NCBI RefSeq assembly: GCF_000473205.1
Contig: NZ_KI421507.1
Coordinates: 1,552,547 to 1,616,546, forward strand
Length of the DNA: 64,000 nucleotides
Source of the DNA: Pseudophaeobacter arcticus DSM 23566
GTDB taxonomy: Bacteria; Pseudomonadota; Alphaproteobacteria; Rhodobacterales; Rhodobacteraceae
Reading direction: 5' to 3'
The notes under the pieces were generated by a model. The model did no database searches. It worked only from the letters and a program-made list of their open reading frames with translations, and was not told the origin of the DNA. Of this stretch, positions 62,351 to 64,000 are shown one piece after another; position 1 is the stretch's first letter, and each line of letters starts with the position of its first letter. Both the position numbers and the translations under genes were made by a program.

Positions 62351-63042
62351 ATATGGCTGCTGATCTGGCGGTCCCGCCTGAACCGGGCTGTGGATCTCGG
62401 CTGACCGCAGTGCGCGCCCCGCGCAGCGGCAAGCTTGAAGTGGGCGTGCTGGACCTGATCGAGTGGGCCTTCCAGCGCGAAAAGGTCAGCCTCGACTTTA
62501 ACGAGATCGAGACAGAGACCGGCGCGCGGCCGGGCATTGGGGTGGAATATCTGATGATGCAGCAGGCGAAACTTGGCTGTCGGGTGCAGGGCGGCGGTTG
62601 CTCACCGCGTCACCACGATGCGGATATGGTTGCCGCCTCCCTTGCCAGTCTGCCGGACAGCCAGGGCGGGCGCCGCATGGCTGTTGAGATCGCCGAGCTG
62701 GCCCGTGTGGGGCAACGGCCTGACTGCATGATTGGTGTGCGGGCAAGCTGCGGTCCGGTTGCATGGCGGGGAAGTCGGCATGGCCGGTTTGCGGTGACAG
62801 AGCGGTGCACAGAACTTGGTGCGCGGTGGCCGGCCAGTCAGCTGGGCACCAAGGCAAACGGGTCCTGGTGCCGGGTGAGTTATGCCGGGTCGGCGCGTGA
62901 TGTTGCGGCGGCACGGCGGCGCTATCTGGCGTGGTACGGGGCCTTGTTGCATCTGCGTTATGTGTTGCAGGTGGCTTGCCCTCTGACCTCGTTCACGGTG
63001 TCTCAGGCGATGCCTGCGCGCAATCCCTGGCGCGGGGCTTGA
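62347..63042 (+). CDS. Phage hypothetical protein, middle-region
   Basis: This 231-residue protein has an N-terminal part with KLEVGVLDLIEWAFQREKVSLDFNE and a C-terminal part rich in basic and aromatic residues (SAGDVAAARRRYLAWYGALL-like). Family unknown to me; some late-regulator or helicase-loader-type proteins occur at this place in related phages, but nothing in the sequence proves it. A zinc ligand set is not evident despite several cysteines. ATGA overlap with the upstream gene supports the start. Confidence 0.55.
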   Translation: MNMAADLAVPPEPGCGSRLTAVRAPRSGKLEVGVLDLIEWAFQREKVSLDFNEIETETGARPGIGVEYLMMQQAKLGCRVQGGGCSPRHHDADMVAASLASLPDSQGGRRMAVEIAELARVGQRPDCMIGVRASCGPVAWRGSRHGRFAVTERCTELGARWPASQLGTKANGSWCRVSYAGSARDVAAARRRYLAWYGALLHLRYVLQVACPLTSFTVSQAMPARNPWRGA

Positions 63043-63139
63043 CGGTCAGGATCTCAATCACTAGACAAGATGCCAACACCTTATTCATGCCCGAAGCGGA
63101 AACCCCGCCTCGGGCATTTTGCGTTCTGGGGGCCAGCGA

Positions 63140-63502
63140 ATGACAGCCCGAAGCGAGTACCACCATCTTTACAATCTATCGGCATGGCGGCGTCGGTTGC
63201 GTCCGCAGCATCTGGAGCGGGAACCTCTGTGCCGGGCCTGTCTGCGGCGCGGCATCCTGAATGATGGCTCGCTGACCTCGGCGGGGGCGGAGCAGACCAA
63301 TGCACGGCGGCGGTTTCTGGTGGTGGATCACCTGATCCCGCATCGCGGCGACCGGACCTTGTTTCTGGATCCGGGCAACCTGCAGACGCTGTGCCCGGAT
63401 GACCATGACCAGAACAAGCAGCGGCTGGAAACACGGGGCTTCTCGCAGGAACGCGGCAGCGATGGCTGGCCCATCGACCCGCTGCATCCCGCCAACCAGT
63501 AG
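63140..63502 (+). CDS. Phage HNH endonuclease
   Basis: This 120-residue protein carries a compact HNH module: CRACLRRGILND (first CxxC), VVDHLIPHRGDRTLFLDPGNLQTLCPDDHDQNKQ with DH, Asn and the last His. Such nucleases sit next to the terminase in many tailed phages and help in genome packaging and cutting at cos sites. The start is the ATG at 63140, with a G-rich stretch upstream; an upstream TTG at 63119 is possible. The small terminase gene follows after 139 nt. Confidence 0.88.
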   Translation: MTARSEYHHLYNLSAWRRRLRPQHLEREPLCRACLRRGILNDGSLTSAGAEQTNARRRFLVVDHLIPHRGDRTLFLDPGNLQTLCPDDHDQNKQRLETRGFSQERGSDGWPIDPLHPANQ

Positions 63503-63641
63503 GCCAGCTGCCTGCCCCGTGATGGGGAGGGGGAGGGTCGGCAGGAAAATCCCTTTTGGTGGAAACCGGAGAGAGAACCTTTCTGTGCGCAAAGCCCTAA
63601 TTGAATAGAAAAAACCACAGGTTATGGGAGGAGGTCACAAC

Positions 63642-64000
63642 ATGGCACGGGGCCGCAAGCCAACAGAGGAAAAGGTTGTTCCGCTCACCGATGAGGGGGT
63701 GCAGCCGCATAATCTGGCAGAGCGCGCCCGTGCCCGGCTTGAGGAACTGCGCCCCGAGGGGCTGACCGGCCAGCTGCGCTGGACCTTTGACCGGCTGGCG
63801 CTGCCGCTGTGTCATCCAACTGTTGATCGGCTGAAACCCCAGCACATGGAGCCGTTTTTGCAGCTGTGCAAGGCGGTGGTGCGCCATGACCGGATCGAGC
63901 TGGAGCTGGAAGAGCTGGGGGAGACCTATGTGAGCCAGACCCGCAACGGCACCCAGATCAAGGCGCGGCCAGAGGTGGCGCAGCTGAATGAAACCTTCCG
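63642..64000 (+). CDS. Phage terminase small subunit, P27 family (cut by the window end)
   Basis: Only the first 119 codons are visible. They begin MARGRKPTEEKVVPLTDEG and include LRWTFDRLALPLCHPTVDRL and FLQLCKAVVRHDRIELELEELGETYVSQTRNGTQIK, the pattern of P27-like small terminase subunits that select phage DNA for packaging. GGAGGAGG lies before the ATG. Together with the preceding HNH gene it marks the start of the packaging module; the large subunit should follow outside the window. Confidence 0.85.
   Translation, partial: MARGRKPTEEKVVPLTDEGVQPHNLAERARARLEELRPEGLTGQLRWTFDRLALPLCHPTVDRLKPQHMEPFLQLCKAVVRHDRIELELEELGETYVSQTRNGTQIKARPEVAQLNETF

Larger units (their letters stand above)
54289..64000. 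mobile_element. Integrated temperate phage, left part (right end outside the window)
   Basis: The element begins at the 3' end of tRNA-Leu and has the layout of a lambdoid-type temperate phage: integrase and excisionase at the left end, an immunity region with a repressor between two clusters of matching operators, a rightward early operon with replication-type genes, then an HNH nuclease and terminase small subunit that open the packaging module. No disrupted gene is seen in the visible part, so it may be a complete, inducible prophage. The right attachment site, which should repeat the tRNA-Leu 3' end, lies beyond the window. Confidence 0.9.

Overview
This 64 kb window looks like the chromosome of a marine-type alphaproteobacterium of the Rhodobacteraceae (Roseobacter group). 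The evidence is a moderately high G+C sequence, a CckA cell-cycle kinase, an alphaproteobacterial LexA box (GAAC-N7-GAAC) in front of recA, a usg homologue, an IscR-type regulator without the usual cysteine triad, and a large iscR-suf operon preceded by an Irr-type iron control element. I infer the family only; the genus (Phaeobacter/Ruegeria-like) is a guess.

Layout of the core chromosome. 1-7 kb: gyrA (cut by the window edge), usg, a radical SAM gene, and zwf-pgl (entry to the pentose phosphate/Entner-Doudoroff routes). 7-12 kb: tRNA-Gly, a DUF2235 hydrolase, a ferredoxin-ASKHA reductive activator of corrinoid proteins, and a family III CoA transferase. 12-25 kb: housekeeping genes guaB, an RsmB-type methyltransferase, cckA, recA, alaS and typA, with a sulfotransferase-like gene and an EmrE-like SMR pump. 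25-28.5 kb: an amidotransferase, a duplicated-HD protein and a hydrolase. 28.6-37.4 kb: iscR, a cysteine desulfurase, sufB, three unrelated small or medium genes, sufC, sufD, two YIP1-like membrane proteins and sufS, closed by a very strong terminator. 37.5-39 kb: an MttB-family methyltransferase, a plausible partner of the ASKHA activator 27 kb away. 40-49 kb: cysS-cimA-hydrolase-phytoene-synthase-like operon, an MFS transporter, alkA-esterase, an RluE-type pseudouridine synthase and an HNH protein. 49.5-53 kb: arginase, CtlX and ornithine cyclodeaminase overlap by 4 nt each and are divergent from an Lrp/AsnC regulator, with a near-perfect 19-bp palindrome between them.

From 54.2 kb to the right end lies the left part of an integrated temperate phage. 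It follows tRNA-Leu(CAA), the probable attachment site. The leftward operon ends in excisionase and integrase. The immunity region carries an S24/CI-type repressor, and the rightward operon carries a Cro-like gene, replication-type genes, an HNH nuclease and the small terminase subunit, which runs off the window.

The most notable structure is the phage immunity region (57.8-60.2 kb). Matching GGGTAA/TTACCC operators sit at both ends. Between them, transcribed with the repressor and closed by a terminator, are a 282-residue soluble protein and a 164-residue protein with about four membrane segments. Order, size and topology match the OL-rexB-rexA-cI-OR region of phage lambda, but I recognise no sequence similarity. 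I propose a Rex-like exclusion module of unrecognised family. A second unexplained feature is a 71-bp cluster of three ACTGTC-cored palindromes at 61580-61650 in the rightward phage operon.
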